From Gadus chalcogrammus (Eukaryota > Chordata > Actinopteri > Gadiformes > Gadidae): a stretch of DNA of 64,000 bases. The translations under genes and the position numbers were made by a program. Where the stretch lies: the NCBI RefSeq assembly GCF_026213295.1, contig NC_079427.1, positions 36,424,239-36,488,238 of the forward strand. Direction: 5' to 3'. Position 1 is the stretch's first letter. The number at the start of each line of letters is the position of its first letter. This document shows, one piece after another, positions 9,496-20,965 of the stretch. The notes under the pieces are model-generated. The model was not told the DNA's origin, did not search any database, and saw nothing but the letters and a program-made list of their open reading frames with translations.

Positions 9496-10276
9496 CTACG
9501 GTTGTTCTTCAAAAATAATGGTTTGGGGCCTAATTTGTTGCTGGAGCAACTGTATTTGGAGCCGTAATTTAATTTGCTCTAATTCAATTTTTTTGTTCTC
9601 TGTCTCTAATTTAAATGTCTCCTTTTCCACCCGGATAATTTCCTTCTCCATGAGGACCTGTTGTAGGTCCTCACTTCTCCTCCGCTTCGTTGCCGGGGGT
9701 GGGGATGGAATTGGACAGGAAGGGGTTGCCACTGCTGGTTCTATTGGTGGTGGTGTTGACCTGGTACTTGTGGTGAAACAAAATGTGAATTTATTAATTC
9801 TGGGCAATAAGGCTAGCCCTGCTTGTTCAACTAACAAACCATCCTCAATAAATATGCTAGGCTACATACCTTCTTCCAACGGCTCCGGCGGTTGAGGACA
9901 GCCGCTGTCCACCCCGTCCAACCCGACGAAGGCTGGTGAATCCTCCCCAAAAATAGTGACAATAATGTCACTATAAGGGGACGTTTTCGGGGTAGGACCA
10001 CCGTTGGTAGGATGGTTATTTTGGGCAGACAGGAGACAGGAGGTCTTTCCCCTTTTTTATAATATCTTCCGATCCGTCCGATGACAGCCAGAGTCCGAAC
10101 AGCTGTTCAAACTCTCCATGACAAATCGCCATGTCTCCTGCTTTTTTTTTTTTGTTTGAATTAACATTGGACTGCTTGGCAGTCAGTGCCGTCTTGTTTT
10201 CACTGTACAACTCGATCAATTTTCTTATTTCAACATCTGTGAAGTTCCCTTTCCTCTTTCGGTTTTCCTCCATCAT
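9496..10276 (-). pseudogene. Harbinger Myb/SANT-like accessory protein, two exons, frameshifted
   Basis: This is the partner protein that in Harbinger elements binds DNA and helps bring the transposase to the nucleus and ends. The ATG at 10276 opens MMEENRKRKGNFTDVEIRKLIELYSEN, the start of a Myb/SANT-like domain. A run of adenines encoding KKKK near 10141-10152 seems to have slipped, so the original frame is lost. In a neighbouring frame, GGPTPKTSPYSDIIVTIFGEDSPAF is readable up to a donor near 9869. The second exon (about 9770-9496) encodes STPPPIEPAVATPSCPIPSPPP, a basic KRRR, and a Glu/Lys/Gln-rich coiled coil (EKEIIRVEKETFKLETENKKIELEQ). It faces the transposase convergently, as in autonomous members. 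Confidence 0.65.
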
Positions 10277-10509
10277 ATCGGATATCGGTAAAATAGTAAA
10301 TAGCTGTTGGCACGCGGTATCCTAGCAACGCAGTGATATGCGCATTCCATGGAATATTCACATGGCTAAGACCGGTCGTAGTTAAGACCAGGCATAAGTC
10401 CCGTTGGTGCAACCGGCGTTAGTTCCATTCTAACGCCAGGTCTTAACTAAGACCTACTTAGTAGTTACGACCAGGGTTAGTTACACCCAGTTGGTGCAAC
10501 CGGCCCCAG

Positions 10510-11139
10510 GTGACTAGCGTTAGACCAGGTGACTGTAGAGTCAGACGGGGTAACTGGAATACAGTTTGATTTTGCTCTTGGACGGTACTGCAGTTAAAAT
10601 TCGAGTTCCAGTGGATGGGAGAATATTTTCTTTTCATTTCTCTGACAATTTGTTTTCCTGTGGATACCACTCTGAATAATAAGAGATTCCGAGTTCGGAG
10701 CATTTTTCTTCCTGCTGGATGCAGTAAGACTTTTTATTTATATTTTACCTACCTTTTATTTTCAATTTTTTCCACATTTATTTCAAACATTCTTCATGGG
10801 GTATTTTATTTTGCAATACTTTAAAGTAGTTATTCTTTCAGTGTTTTTCAGAGAATTATTTGAGTCTTCCTGAGTTACCGCCTTGCATGAGGGTTTGCAC
10901 ATCAGCGGTTTTATTTCCGTGTATTTCAGAGTTTACGTTCTAACATTTTCCGGGCCAGTGCTTTCAAAAATTGATTTCCAATTGTTTGTCCCTGGTAAAC
11001 AGCCTCCAAGGGAGCCTGTTAAAAGTCAAGACTTGTTTTTTGGCGTGATTGTAATCCATGTGAATAACTCCTCTAACAGAGAGGAGTGCATAATCAGATG
11101 GTTGTGTTGTTGTTGTGAATAATCAGTCTTCTGTTTGTA
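10510..11139. other. No recognisable gene
   Basis: The first bases repeat the Harbinger flank (GACCAGGTGACTGTAGAG). Beyond that the sequence is AT-rich, with only short open frames and no family motif. Confidence 0.5.
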
Positions 11140-11497
11140 ATCTGCGACAACGCCTCTCATAGGAGGGGGCTGGTTGGTCAGCATTGTTGTCTTGTATAGT
11201 CAGGGCTCAAAAGAACCAAGTAAAAGTTGGGGGGAGAATAAATTAGTAGCCAAATAACATATAATAGTTATCCAGAACAGGACCCCGAATTATAAACAGT
11301 TTGGGACAGTTATCTCTGCAACTGCTCGTTCGCAGAAGTCCATGGGTCAACCAGCGCTGGGAACTCAAGAGTTCAGGAAATTCCTACGTCAAACTGAGAG
11401 AATGGAACCCGCCCAAACGGACCCTGAGGGAATGCGGTAGTAGATATATTGTTCAATAAACCTGTTGTAGAAGTAGTACATTCCACAGGTTCTAACT
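11140..11497 (+). other. Possible solo LTR, unproven
   Basis: The stretch has an LTR-like plan: a mixed-composition body, AATAAA near 11455, then CCTGTTGTAGAAGTAGTACATTCCACA. I could not find a convincing TG...CA boundary with a flanking duplication, so this is only a suggestion. Confidence 0.2.
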
Positions 11498-12435
11498 TAG
11501 GTTAGAATAATCTACATATTGAATGGATTCAATCCAATTTTTTGCAATTATTGAATCAAATTGGGTAAATGTACTGCACTAATCAATTATTGCATGCGAT
11601 CTAACAGACTAACACATCTAACACTGCATGAGATGCTCACGGGTCAACTATTACTTGCCGTTCAAGGGCCACATAAGGGGTCTCCGTCGGAGCGAATGCA
11701 ATAGCTGTAATATCGTACCACCAGCATGCATGCATGATCTTGTATTCAATAAGTAGAAAAGCAAGATTCCAGAACTGGAAGGGAACACCACATGGTACCA
11801 TCTCAACCACTGCACGACAGCCATCAAACCCTTGGATCACATCCGATCTCGGTTCCCCCTGCCATCCCAGACACGAATCAGAGCTAAGTACCAGAACCGA
11901 AGACCGAATTGAGTACATTTTAAATTTCTTGTGTTATAAACTGGTGCATACATGTTAGCCATCATGTTATCTGGTATGCCTGTTTTCATCTCCCTACTGT
12001 CTGTAGCAGCTATCCCACAACCTGAACAACTAAACGATGCTGGCCATGGACAGTGGAGTATAAACTAGTTTGAAAAAATGTTCGGCCAATGGGCCCCTTG
12101 GTTAACAAAATAGTTACCGTCTTAACCTCTATAGTCATCACACATGATTGTGGGGTTATTCTTCGGGGATATGTCATGGGAACTCTTGGTGTCATTCAGA
12201 TGCTGGTCAGGTATGAAGCTCCTCTGATTTTGTATCATTCACAGGACCTGCTAGACCCGGAGAGTACGACGGAGGAGGACCGGCTGTGGCGACCCGTTCT
12301 GCATACTGCTGAGGGGTTGACACTGGAACCATGGAGCCTTCTCTTGTGGAAGGTTACACGCAGAGTTGAAGAAGAAGGACCCCCAGAGGCATAACTTAAC
12401 ATAACAGAACCCCAACAGGCATAACAGAATTTTTG
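11498..12435. other. No recognisable gene
   Basis: Two overlapping frames near 11637-11958 and one at 12089-12394 are open on opposite strands, but none shows a known motif. A small palindrome around ATTGAATGGATTCAAT lies near 11518. I call no gene. Confidence 0.45.
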
Positions 12436-13260
12436 ACCAAGTCGTTTTTGAGATATGGCCGATTTTGTCATGAAAAAAATAATAAATATAGTTGCAAGCA
12501 ACCATGGGGTCCAACTGTCTGAGCATATGACCGTATGACCGACAGAATGACCATATTACCGTATGACCGTATGCTTGCAACTATAATAAATATAGTTGCA
12601 AGCAACCATAACGGGGTCCTACTGTATGACCATATGGCCGACAGTATGAACATATGACCGACAGTATGACCGTATGACTGTCTGACCGACAGTATGACCG
12701 ACAGTATGACCGTTTGACCGAAAGTATGACTGTAGACTGCCAAGGGCAGATTAGAGTTTATTTTGTCTCCTGTACGTGGAGGTATGGTGAGCATGGTCGG
12801 TATGGCATTGGTATGACTTAAAAACTAAACAATCACCATGTTTGTAAAGCATACTGTGTCAAAATCCACTGTCAACCAGTTGTTTGCAAAATTACGTGTT
12901 TACCGCTTTAAGGCCCAGGCTGCATTGTAGAGAGGCCATTTGACCATGCAGTTTTAGAGATATGATATACGATTTTGTCAGGAAAAAATCATAAATATAG
13001 TTGCAAGCAACCATGAAGGGGTCCTACTGTATGACCGTTTGACCGACAGTATTACGTATTATATTATTATTACATTAATATTATATGACCGTATGACCGA
13101 CAGTATGACAGTATGACAGACAGTATGACCAACAGTATGACCGTATTATATTATTTTTATATGACCGTATGACCGACAGAATGACAAACAGTATGACCGT
13201 ATTATAATATTATTATATTATCATTATATGACCGTATGACCGCCATTATGACGGTACCTA
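12436..13260. repeat. Minisatellite of about 10-20 bp units inside a dispersed repeat
   Basis: Units related to GTATGACCGACAGTATGACC fill two blocks (about 12517-12732 and 13025-13250). They are broken by TATTATATTATT-type spacers. The motif ATATAGTTGCAAGCAACCAT recurs at about 12487, 12591 and 12996. GATATGGCCGATTTTGTCA-like sequence recurs near 12452, 12958 and 13958, so the minisatellite sits within a repeat family present two or three times between 12.4 and 14.0 kb. Confidence 0.85.
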
Positions 13261-13305
13261 ACCCTAAGGCCTAACCCTAACCCTAACAGTAACTCTAACC
13301 CTTTA
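13257..13305. repeat. Short interstitial telomere-like CCCTAA run
   Basis: Several CCTAACCCTAA units, some perfect and some changed (AGGCCTAACCC, AACAGTAACTCTAACCC), lie at the end of the minisatellite block. It is far too short and diverged to be a telomere. Confidence 0.7.
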
Positions 13306-14760
13306 CCAGAAGATAACATATCAAAAGAATCACCAACCATGTTTCCAAGGCATACTGTGTCAAAATCCACTGTCAAACTGACGGTTTTTTTAATTACGTG
13401 TGAACCGTTGCAAGGACCAGCCTGCATTGTAGAATGGCCGCGGTTCAGAAAGACAACTTCGAACAAATGCATCCAATTTCTATTTTCAGATATCGACTTG
13501 AAATTTGGCATGGGTATACTATGGAATCTACCCTTGGTAGCCATATAGACAGCAGAGCCTACATGTTTTTCACGCAATGTTAGAGGTGTTTAAACATCGG
13601 CTTTATCACCATATAGTCCCACGGTCACCTGGTATATGTGTGCCGAGTTTGCAGCTTTTACCACTTTTGGCGCCAAGGGAGTTAATGTGTGGGTTTTTGG
13701 TCAAGTTGTGGTCACTGAACTAAATCCAAATGGTCTGACCGTATGGGTTGCAGTGTGAAAGTTGCACATCATGACAAATGGTGCAAGTATAACAAGTTCC
13801 ATATTGCACTTTCTTAGTGGAAATGGCAGCCTGTTGAGTATGTTGCACTTCAAAGGCTTGTTATAGTGCCACCTACACTTCTTTCCCATCCTTTTTATCC
13901 CTAACTAAATTGACGAGTTCTTCAAGCCTGCCAATTTTTAAACCATGTCGTTTTTGAAATATGGCCGATTTTGTCAAGGAAAAAATTATAATACTGACGA
14001 TTACAATAGGGATTTCGTAGGACCTTTGAATATATTCACAATGGAAACAAATGTTATATTATTTGGCCTTCCTGTCACAAAACAAATGCATGCTTTCCGA
14101 TGAACCGCCGACGCCTCATGTAAATTACCTCTTACAGAGACCCCCTATTGTTCCTCGTCTGTAGTTTCAGAATGCATTTGACATTTGTCTGTTGACTTAA
14201 ATTAGAGTTAAAGTAACTAATCCATACCCCGGTTAAAATCAGACACTACAAGCTTTAGGATTATGACTGAATATAGACAAATAAAGTGGCATTGTTCACT
14301 AATACAAATGCATTACTGTTTAAATTAATATTGCTTTCACAGGGCTCATCTCTTAAACACATGTGGTAAGTCATGGTGATTTAAGAACAGGTTAATAAAC
14401 AAGGCGAGGAATGGATTTTAATCAAAGACCTCACATATAACAGTAATGCATAATATGTAAACTTCATATAACTAATGTTTAATCTGTAACTCTTTGTACC
14501 TATTGCTTGAATGTATGAATGTATATATCCATGTGGGAAGCAAAGTTAAATGGTAATGGGGGGGGGGGGTAGGATCCTACTCCTTGTCTCATTAAATCCT
14601 CATTGAAGCTCCAGTTGCGCGCTCCCTCCGCAAGGGGGCGTCAGGAGGCAACAGGAGTCAATGTTGAGTGGCTTGGTAACATTAAAAAGATCCAGTAGAA
14701 AAGGCAAAGTAATCGTTGCTGTTGTATCGAAATTAAAAAACAAAAACAAGAATCAGGCGT
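13306..14760. other. Dispersed-repeat copy and unassigned AT-rich sequence
   Basis: 13320-13480 resembles 12828-12950 (GCATACTGTGTCAAAATCCACTGTCAA is shared in part). The rest shows no gene. A G homopolymer of about ten bases is at 14560-14570. Confidence 0.5.
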
Positions 14761-14768
14761 TGAGTGTT

Positions 14769-14990
14769 TAGCTCTGTGTGAACATATGATCAGTTCTGTT
14801 GGTGCAGCTCTACTAACATGAGGCTCTGTGTTAACATGTGATCAGTTCTGTTGGTGAAGCTCTACTAACATGAGGCTCTGTGTTAACATGTGAGTTCTGT
14901 TGGTTCAAATCTACTAACGTGAGGCTCTGTGTTAACATGTGAGTTCTGTTGGTTGAGCTGAGCTCTACTAACATGAGGATCCGTGTTAAC
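14769..14990. repeat. Minisatellite, four units of about 54-60 bp
   Basis: Units contain CTCTGTGTTAACATGTGA, then TTCTGTTGGT, then CTCTACTAACATGAGG. Four copies are visible, the later ones shorter by loss of TCAG-type bases. Confidence 0.85.
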
Positions 14991-15550
14991 ATGTTAACAT
15001 GTCACTATCATGAGGTGGATGCTGTGCCTGGTCGGGTCTTCACCTGAATAACATTCAGGAGGACACAAACTATATCAACACAAATTGTATGAAACCTATT
15101 TCATACAATGGAAATAGGTTTCAATTGAATGGTATATACAGTATGAAGACTGTTGCCATATTGTAATACAATACTGTGAATACATCATAAATATTGCATT
15201 ATTTGAAGACGTTCCCGAAATACAACCGTGGTGCAGAATTACAGCCACTACGAGCCAGTCGCACATTGAGCTTTCCCCAATTGCGCCGTTTCGGTGTCTG
15301 TAGCTTTAATGCAAATGAGGAGGAGCGAGGCGGGTCAAGGAGGAGGGTGGGGTGTGGCCCTGAGCAGCTTGCAGCCATGGTACCATGCGCTCTGTTTACA
15401 GTGGATGTGTCGCAATGGCGAGGCGCATACAGCCTTTAGCAGTGTTCTGTAAATATTCTAGAAAACACCTGGAGTCCTGGAGCACTATATCTCAATGATA
15501 TCATATTATACATAGATATACGTATATATCATATAATATATAATTTTTCG
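14991..15550. other. No recognisable gene
   Basis: This contains an ATTTCATACAATGGAAATAGGTTTCA-type imperfect repeat and an AT-rich ATATA block near 15500-15545. A short open frame at 15194-15439 has no motif. Confidence 0.4.
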
Positions 15551-16010
15551 GCCAAAAGCTGTGTGAGCCACCGGACGATATTATGAATCTCAAACGACCG
15601 CGTCGGGTCCTCCGACGTCTCTGGTTCTTCCACGTCCACATCAATCTGAAGTAGGCCAAACCAAGACATGGAGGAGAAAGGGAATGTTGCCCGTCTCCCG
15701 CCGGAGCCTCGCTGCCGGGGGCCACCGCCTCGGCAACGGTCAGTGCTTGCTTACTTAGGCACCACCAACGCCTCCTGCAGCGTCGAGGCGGTGGTCCCTA
15801 GGCAGCGGGAAGGGGGGCTCAGGCGGGAGACATTCGCGGCCAACAATCCCTTTCTCCTCCATGTCGTGGTTCATGTACTTCGGGGAGTCAAAGCCAAAGT
15901 TCCTTTCCCCAAATTCATTCTCAACCATGGCTGAGACTACGAGTCTCGTTGCGGAAATAACAGAGACGAGAGTCCGACGTGTTATGCGCCATAACACCAA
16001 CAGCAAACAC
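15551..16010. mobile_element. Rearranged PIF/Harbinger-like 5' fragments
   Basis: On the minus strand, near 15640-15580, the sequence encodes WKNQRRRRTRR followed by a hydrophobic stretch. This matches WKRERRRRTRR at 55573-55620, and the shared DNA includes GACGTCGGAGGACCCGACGC. On the plus strand, near 15921-15960, a start-like segment (MAETTSLVAEI) resembles 55527-55560. Arg-rich N-termini of this kind occur in fish Harbinger transposases. The two parts face in opposite directions here, so the copy is rearranged. Family assignment is tentative. Confidence 0.35.
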
Positions 16011-16381
16011 TTGCGTTACAGTGTGTGTAATCACACAAACACACATGTGGCGCTCGCACAGTCTGTCTTCTCTTGGAAGCCAGGTCTATCCATCCCTCCT
16101 CCATGGCGTTGGCCAAGACTGTACCTTGTCAAGGATTTCCTCAGTTTTGGGGCGGTTACGGTGGTCAGGTATTCTGCAACGGTGTACTCTCTCTTAAGGG
16201 ACAAATAGCATGACAATATACTCTGGTATTTCTGTGAAACAAATTAAACAAATAGTTTTATTTTTGTTTTCTTATACTTTTGTTTTGCCTGATTTGGTTG
16301 TTGTGTGTTGGACAGAGTCCCAGGACTGGCTAAGGGGACACCTCTCTTGGTGTAGCTCTCTGTGGGTGAGGGAGGGCCTTG
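16011..16381. other. No recognisable gene
   Basis: Mixed-composition sequence with short frames only. It provides the flank (TTGTGGAG at 16382-16389) for the hAT insertion. Confidence 0.45.
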
Positions 16382-16389
16382 TTGTGGAG

Positions 16390-18146
16390 CAGGGCCGTGC
16401 AGAGACCCTTTGAGGGGCAGGGGCTCAAATTAAAAAAAGGGCACATGTGTGTTCATGAACTCATCAGAAGTGGTTTGGTGTTGATATCTATCAAAACAAT
16501 TAAGCTATTACAAAATAAAAGCCTTGAATACGAATTAGCCTAACTATACACAATGTATACGTGTGACTTTTAATTTTTTTATGTTTTTCTATTAAACACA
16601 GGGTGGTGGGAACTCCACAATGAGTTTATGAACGAATCAGAAGTGGTTTGTTGTTGATATCTATAAAAACAAGTGAGCTATTAAAAATAAAGCCTTAAAT
16701 ATGGATGCAATACATGCACTGAAAGCTTTTGCATTTTTTAAAAACAATTAAAAGTCTTTCTTTAGAATGAGGGGTAGTGGGGACTACAAAACGAGTACAT
16801 AAACACATCAGAAGTGGTTTGATGTTGATAGGATGAATTTCGAGTGAGTTATTAAGAATTGAAAAAAATTACGTTGCACTTTTTTGACGGTCCCTAAGCA
16901 CTTGACGCTATTACAGATACAACCACGGAAAATCGACGAATGTCGAATATAAAACCAATTTCACCCCGTTCTGCCAGAGACACTGAGACAGAGTAGACAT
17001 GAAACGGATTTGGCCATGTCATGTGGCCAAGTAGTTACTACAGAGTATACAGATTAAATATAACGATGTATGCTTTCCCTTTGCAATTTCAAAAGGTTTC
17101 CCAGATAGGTTAGCTGTATAGCTAGCTGGTAGGCTATAGAAAATAAACCGATTAAAACGATGCTTGTTGAAAAGCTTTTGCTGGCAAACATAGGCCTATA
17201 CTTCAAAATGAGACTACAAAACTAGATAACTGTTACAGTTTATTTAGCATTATCAACTTTATGGTTTTGGAAACAACTGTCTGTGTCTGACTCTGTAGTG
17301 ATCTTACCCTGCGTTGTACCGTCTCTTAAAACAACAAGCGCATCTTGCAGGCAGGCAAATTGTGAAAGGTCACGTTGATAGCCTATGACGTCACTCAGCG
17401 GCAGCAGCGCACTGAGCGCCGGTAAACAAGGCTACAAAGTAAAAACTTTACTTCTATATCATTACCGTTGAAGTTTTTATACTCGAATAATTGATTCACA
17501 TGTGTTACGTATTTTAAGAATCTAAGCTACCCACACATAGACCAAAATGAAGCAGGACCAAACATATAAGCCGTAAATACTATACATAGCCACAAGGGGA
17601 GCAATACCTTATTGGAGGCTGCTCCAGCCACAGATAGCAGCACTTTTATATATACGAAGAAGCCGAAGTCATTACGTCACCCCGGCTACGCCCACTTGGC
17701 GGTCTCTTACCTGTGCACCCAGTGTGAAGAGACCAGAGATTAATAACCACACGCGCGCAGGGTCACGGGCCTCTGCCCGTGGCCCATAGATCAGAGATTT
17801 GCAGCGACACCCGCGAGGGGACATGGGCCTTTGCCCATGTCCCGTAGTAGCCAGAGTTATTATCTCTCACACGTGTTCCATTCTTTAGCTACAATTCCCT
17901 CCGTATAGCTTCAGTTACCATGCCGAAACATGCCGACGACTTATAATAAATGAAGTGAGTCTAAAGCAACCCGGGATTGGACAACTTTCTTTGAGAAAAT
18001 GCAACACATGTTAACGTTTAATTGTTCATGTGTAATTTTACAAAGCATTGACAATTTAAACGACCACTCAAAAGGGCACTTTGGTCCTTCAGAGGGAAAA
18101 GGGCAGGGGCTCGGGCACCCATAGCCCCCCCCTCTGCACGTGCCTG
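16390..18146. mobile_element. Non-autonomous hAT element with exact 8-bp TSD
   Basis: The ends are imperfect inverted repeats: CAGGGCCGTGCAGAG at 16390 and the reverse complement of CAGGCACGTGCAGAG at 18146. TTGTGGAG flanks both sides (16382-16389 and 18147-18154), which is the 8-bp duplication expected of hAT. There is no transposase frame. The left part holds three related segments of about 170 bases (near 16456, 16630 and 16806), each with CATCAGAAGTGGTTTG and TTGATA. Two hairpin-like segments lie at about 17762-17858 (GGGCCTCTGCCC and GGGCCTTTGCCC). Confidence 0.9.
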
Positions 18147-18154
18147 TTGTGGAG

Positions 18155-18212
18155 TGTATTGCTGAGCCGTTTCTTAAGGTGGTTATACGATTTTAGAGCT
18201 CTCTTCTGACTT
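18155..18212. other. Short flank between hAT and mariner-like element
   Basis: Unique-looking sequence with no feature. Confidence 0.4.
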
Positions 18213-19696
18213 TACAGTTTTTCCCAATTGTTTAAACACGTTTCCTGAAACTATAGCTAATTTTTCAAAACTCTAAACACAAAACTGAAAAGAGTTAATA
18301 ATTTTGTCAAAACTCCACGAATCTCAGGCAAAATGAAACACTGCACTCAAAACCATGTTCTCTTTTCTCAAAACAGATTCTTTCCACCAAAACAATAAAC
18401 GAAGCTATCATATGAATATCTCTTACAGAGCATCAATTAAAGTTTTTGCCTGTTGCTTGTACACGTTTTGTAAAAACTTGGCTCATTGTGTCAGAACTCA
18501 ATACACAAGCAAATAAGACAACACTGAGAAATATACCATTCGCAACTATTTCAAATTGACAATCCTTTGTCAAAATGTCACCCTGATGACAAAATGATAC
18601 ACGCTTGTATCATATGTATACGCTCTAAGATCTACAGCAACACACTAGTCTACTTTATTTAAAACACTGCAGTCTTTCATATTCACAGTTTTTTTTCAGA
18701 TCCAAAGAAGGCACGTTTTCACAACAACCAACAAAATCTAATACTCAATACTGTACATTACAGTATGGTACTTTACAGTGCAGTAAATTCAGTTTAAGCA
18801 AAAATAACACAACAATACACCAAAAATACTCTACTGTACTGTAAACACAGAAAAACACAGCAACTGTGCATGGGTGTCTTATGTATGAAATAGTGTGGTG
18901 TGCAGGAGCAAGTGTGTTGCAGGACAACACATTCTCACTCCGAGCGCGTCGATTTCTGACGAACGGTCAGTGACTTTTGCTTCAGTTTCTGACGCAAAAG
19001 GGTACCCTTGCGCTGCTTTTTTAGACGCATGGGGTTTTCAACTAGTTACAATGTAACCCTTTGACGGGGGACCCGATGGCTGCACATAGAGACGCTATGA
19101 GCATTCATATCCCATTGGCTAACGGAGGACCTTGCGCTTCTTTTTTCGACGCAGGGGGTTTTCCACTCATTGCAATGTAATCCCTCCACGGCAATATATG
19201 AAGCTATGAGCATTCATTCCATTGGCTAACGGAAGAGCCAATGGCTGCACATAGAGACGCTATGAGCATTCATCCCATTGGCTAACGGAGGACCTTGTGC
19301 TTCTTTTTTCGACGCAGGGGTTTTTCCACTCATTACAATGTAATCCCTCCACGGCAATATATGAAGCTATAAGCATTCATCCCATTGGCTAACGGAAGAG
19401 CCGATGGCTGCACAATAACGGCGATTTTACAGTGACATCTGTGACATTCCTCAACACAACTACACCAACGTGTCCTTGTTAATTACACAACATGTATGGG
19501 TTAAGGCTCTGGGCATCAGTTGTCCTGTTTGGTGCTTTGATTGAGAGAAACAATCGTTTTTTTGATCAGTGTTGGGTAGCTGAGGTCGTTGCTATAGAGA
19601 CCACGTCCGTCCGTTTTGTTTCACAACTGACAGAGCTGCCAAGTCTCACCATTTGGCCCTGAGACACACTCATATCAACCAGTTCACACACTATCA

Positions 19697-19860
19697 CAGA
19701 GGAGGAAGAGAAGGAGGAGAAGGAGAAGGAGAAGAAGAAGAAGAAGAAGAAGAAGAAGAAGAAGAAGAAGAAGAAGAAGAAGAAGAAGAAGAAGGAGGAT
19801 AATAATAAGAAGGATAATAATAAGAAGGATAATAATAAGAAGGATAATAATAAGAAGAAT
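19697..19860. repeat. (AAG)n and AATAATAAGAAGG repeats in the left arm
   Basis: About 95 bases of near-pure AAG are followed by repeats of GATAATAATAAGAAG. The right arm has the same block inverted (about 26995-27110) but with a shorter trinucleotide run, so the two arms have drifted in length here. Confidence 0.9.
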
Positions 19861-20269
19861 AGAAGAGGCGGAGGAGGAAGGGCTGATGCACATTCTCATT
19901 CCGAGCGCGTCGATTTCTGACGAACAGTCAGTGACTTTTGCTTCAGTTTCTGACGCAAAAGGGTACCCTTGCGCTGCTTTTTTAGACGCATGGGGTTTTC
20001 AACTAGTTACAATAAACCTTTGACGGGGGACCCGATGGCTGCTGAAAACCCCATGCGTCGAAAAAAGCAGCGCAAGGGTACCCTTTAGCGTCAGAAACTG
20101 AAGCAAAAGTCACTGACCGTTCGTCAGAAATCGACGCGCTCGGAGTGGCTTCAGTTTCTGACGCAACCCTTTCTCATCAAAATTACGTTCCCAGAGAACT
20201 ATTCGGCATTCTCAATTACGTTTGTCTAAAAAACGTATTTTGTCCGTGATTACATTTTATTGAACATAT

Positions 20270-20613
20270 TGTAATGACCTCGCCGGTGACATAACAATGT
20301 CGAGTCATTAGTAATTGAAGGAACTTTTAATTAACCAAAACCAGTTCACTGAAACCCGTAACCAACGGCAGAAATCCCACCCAAAACAAACCCCGGTTAC
20401 CCCGGCAACCCCCAACACGGTCTCACTCATGTGCAGGCCCCCAACCTCGTGTTCTTCCAAGGCCCTCCCCCAGCTGACCTAATGATTCGCCCCCACACTG
20501 ATTGACAAGAAGAACATTCCAATACATGCACACAGAACAACTGGCATAACGGACAACGAAATACAATGCAACACATAACACACAAACTATTTAACTGTCC
20601 CAGGGTCGCTACA
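20270..20613 (-). mobile_element. Solo gypsy LTR in the left arm
   Basis: TGTAATGACCTCGCCGGTGA opens and GGTCGCTACA closes a copy of the LTR found at 38051-38346 and 43419-43714. Flanking ATAT (20266-20269 and 20614-20617) is a 4-bp TSD. It carries an extra stretch of about 50 bases (CTCGTGTTCTTCCAAGGCCC...) not in the full-length copy. Internal gag/pol has been lost by LTR-LTR recombination. Confidence 0.85.
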
Positions 20614-20965
20614 ATATCGTAAATACGAATTCGTTCTCAGCCTATTTTTGCCATTTATTTACCGTGTTACTATGGCAGAATAAAGAATAAATTAATGCAT
20701 TATCATTCATCTTGAACATGTGTTTTTACAGTATAAAGTGGTGGAGAGGGATGACGTATGTTGGCAAACCCGGAAGTGAGCGTCGCCCTCGGTTCCCTTG
20801 ACAAAAAGCCAACGGGTTTTCCATTGGATTTTGGATTATTGCAGAAAAATCCTCAACTCCTCAAAAACGGAAAATAAATAAATAAATAAAAATAACCGTG
20901 CTCCAAAGAACGAAGTGTAAACCAATGCATTCTGAATGGGAGTGTTTCTCCGATTTTTCCATGCT

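Larger units (their letters stand above)
8070..10506 (+). mobile_element. PIF/Harbinger element with two genes, 3-bp CAG TSD
   Basis: The terminal inverted repeats begin GGGCCGGTTGCACCA at 8070 and end with the reverse complement at 10506. The match runs for about 21 bases, and related subterminal copies of GGTTGCACCAACTGGG lie just inside both ends. CAG at 8067-8069 and 10507-10509 is the target-site duplication, fitting the 3-bp CWG preference of this superfamily. The element carries a plus-strand transposase gene and a minus-strand Myb-like gene, the usual Harbinger pair. The flanks on both sides repeat GACCAGGTGACTGTAGAG, so the target was a small direct repeat. The transposase lacks its last catalytic exon, so the copy is not self-sufficient. 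Confidence 0.9.
18925..20965 (+). repeat. Foldback left arm
   Basis: The arm begins with the CGAGCGCGTCGATTTCTGACG segment and GACGCATGGGGTTTTC. Next come related units containing CATAGAGACGCTATGAGCATTCAT and CCATTGGCTAACGGA at about 19080, 19200, 19260 and 19390. Then follow an AAG-rich block (19700-19860), a second copy of the end sequence (19895-20030) and an inverted copy (20040-20144). The two end copies make a ~245 bp palindrome at 19899-20144. The solo LTR follows at 20270-20613. Confidence 0.85.

Noticed and set aside
13257..13305. True telomere end
   Set aside because: Too short and diverged, and sequence continues on both sides.
14769..14990. CRISPR-like array
   Set aside because: Units are contiguous and diverged, without unique spacers; a minisatellite in a vertebrate genome.
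19684..19899. Frame of poly-Leu/poly-Ser
   Set aside because: Translation of AAG repeats on the minus strand.
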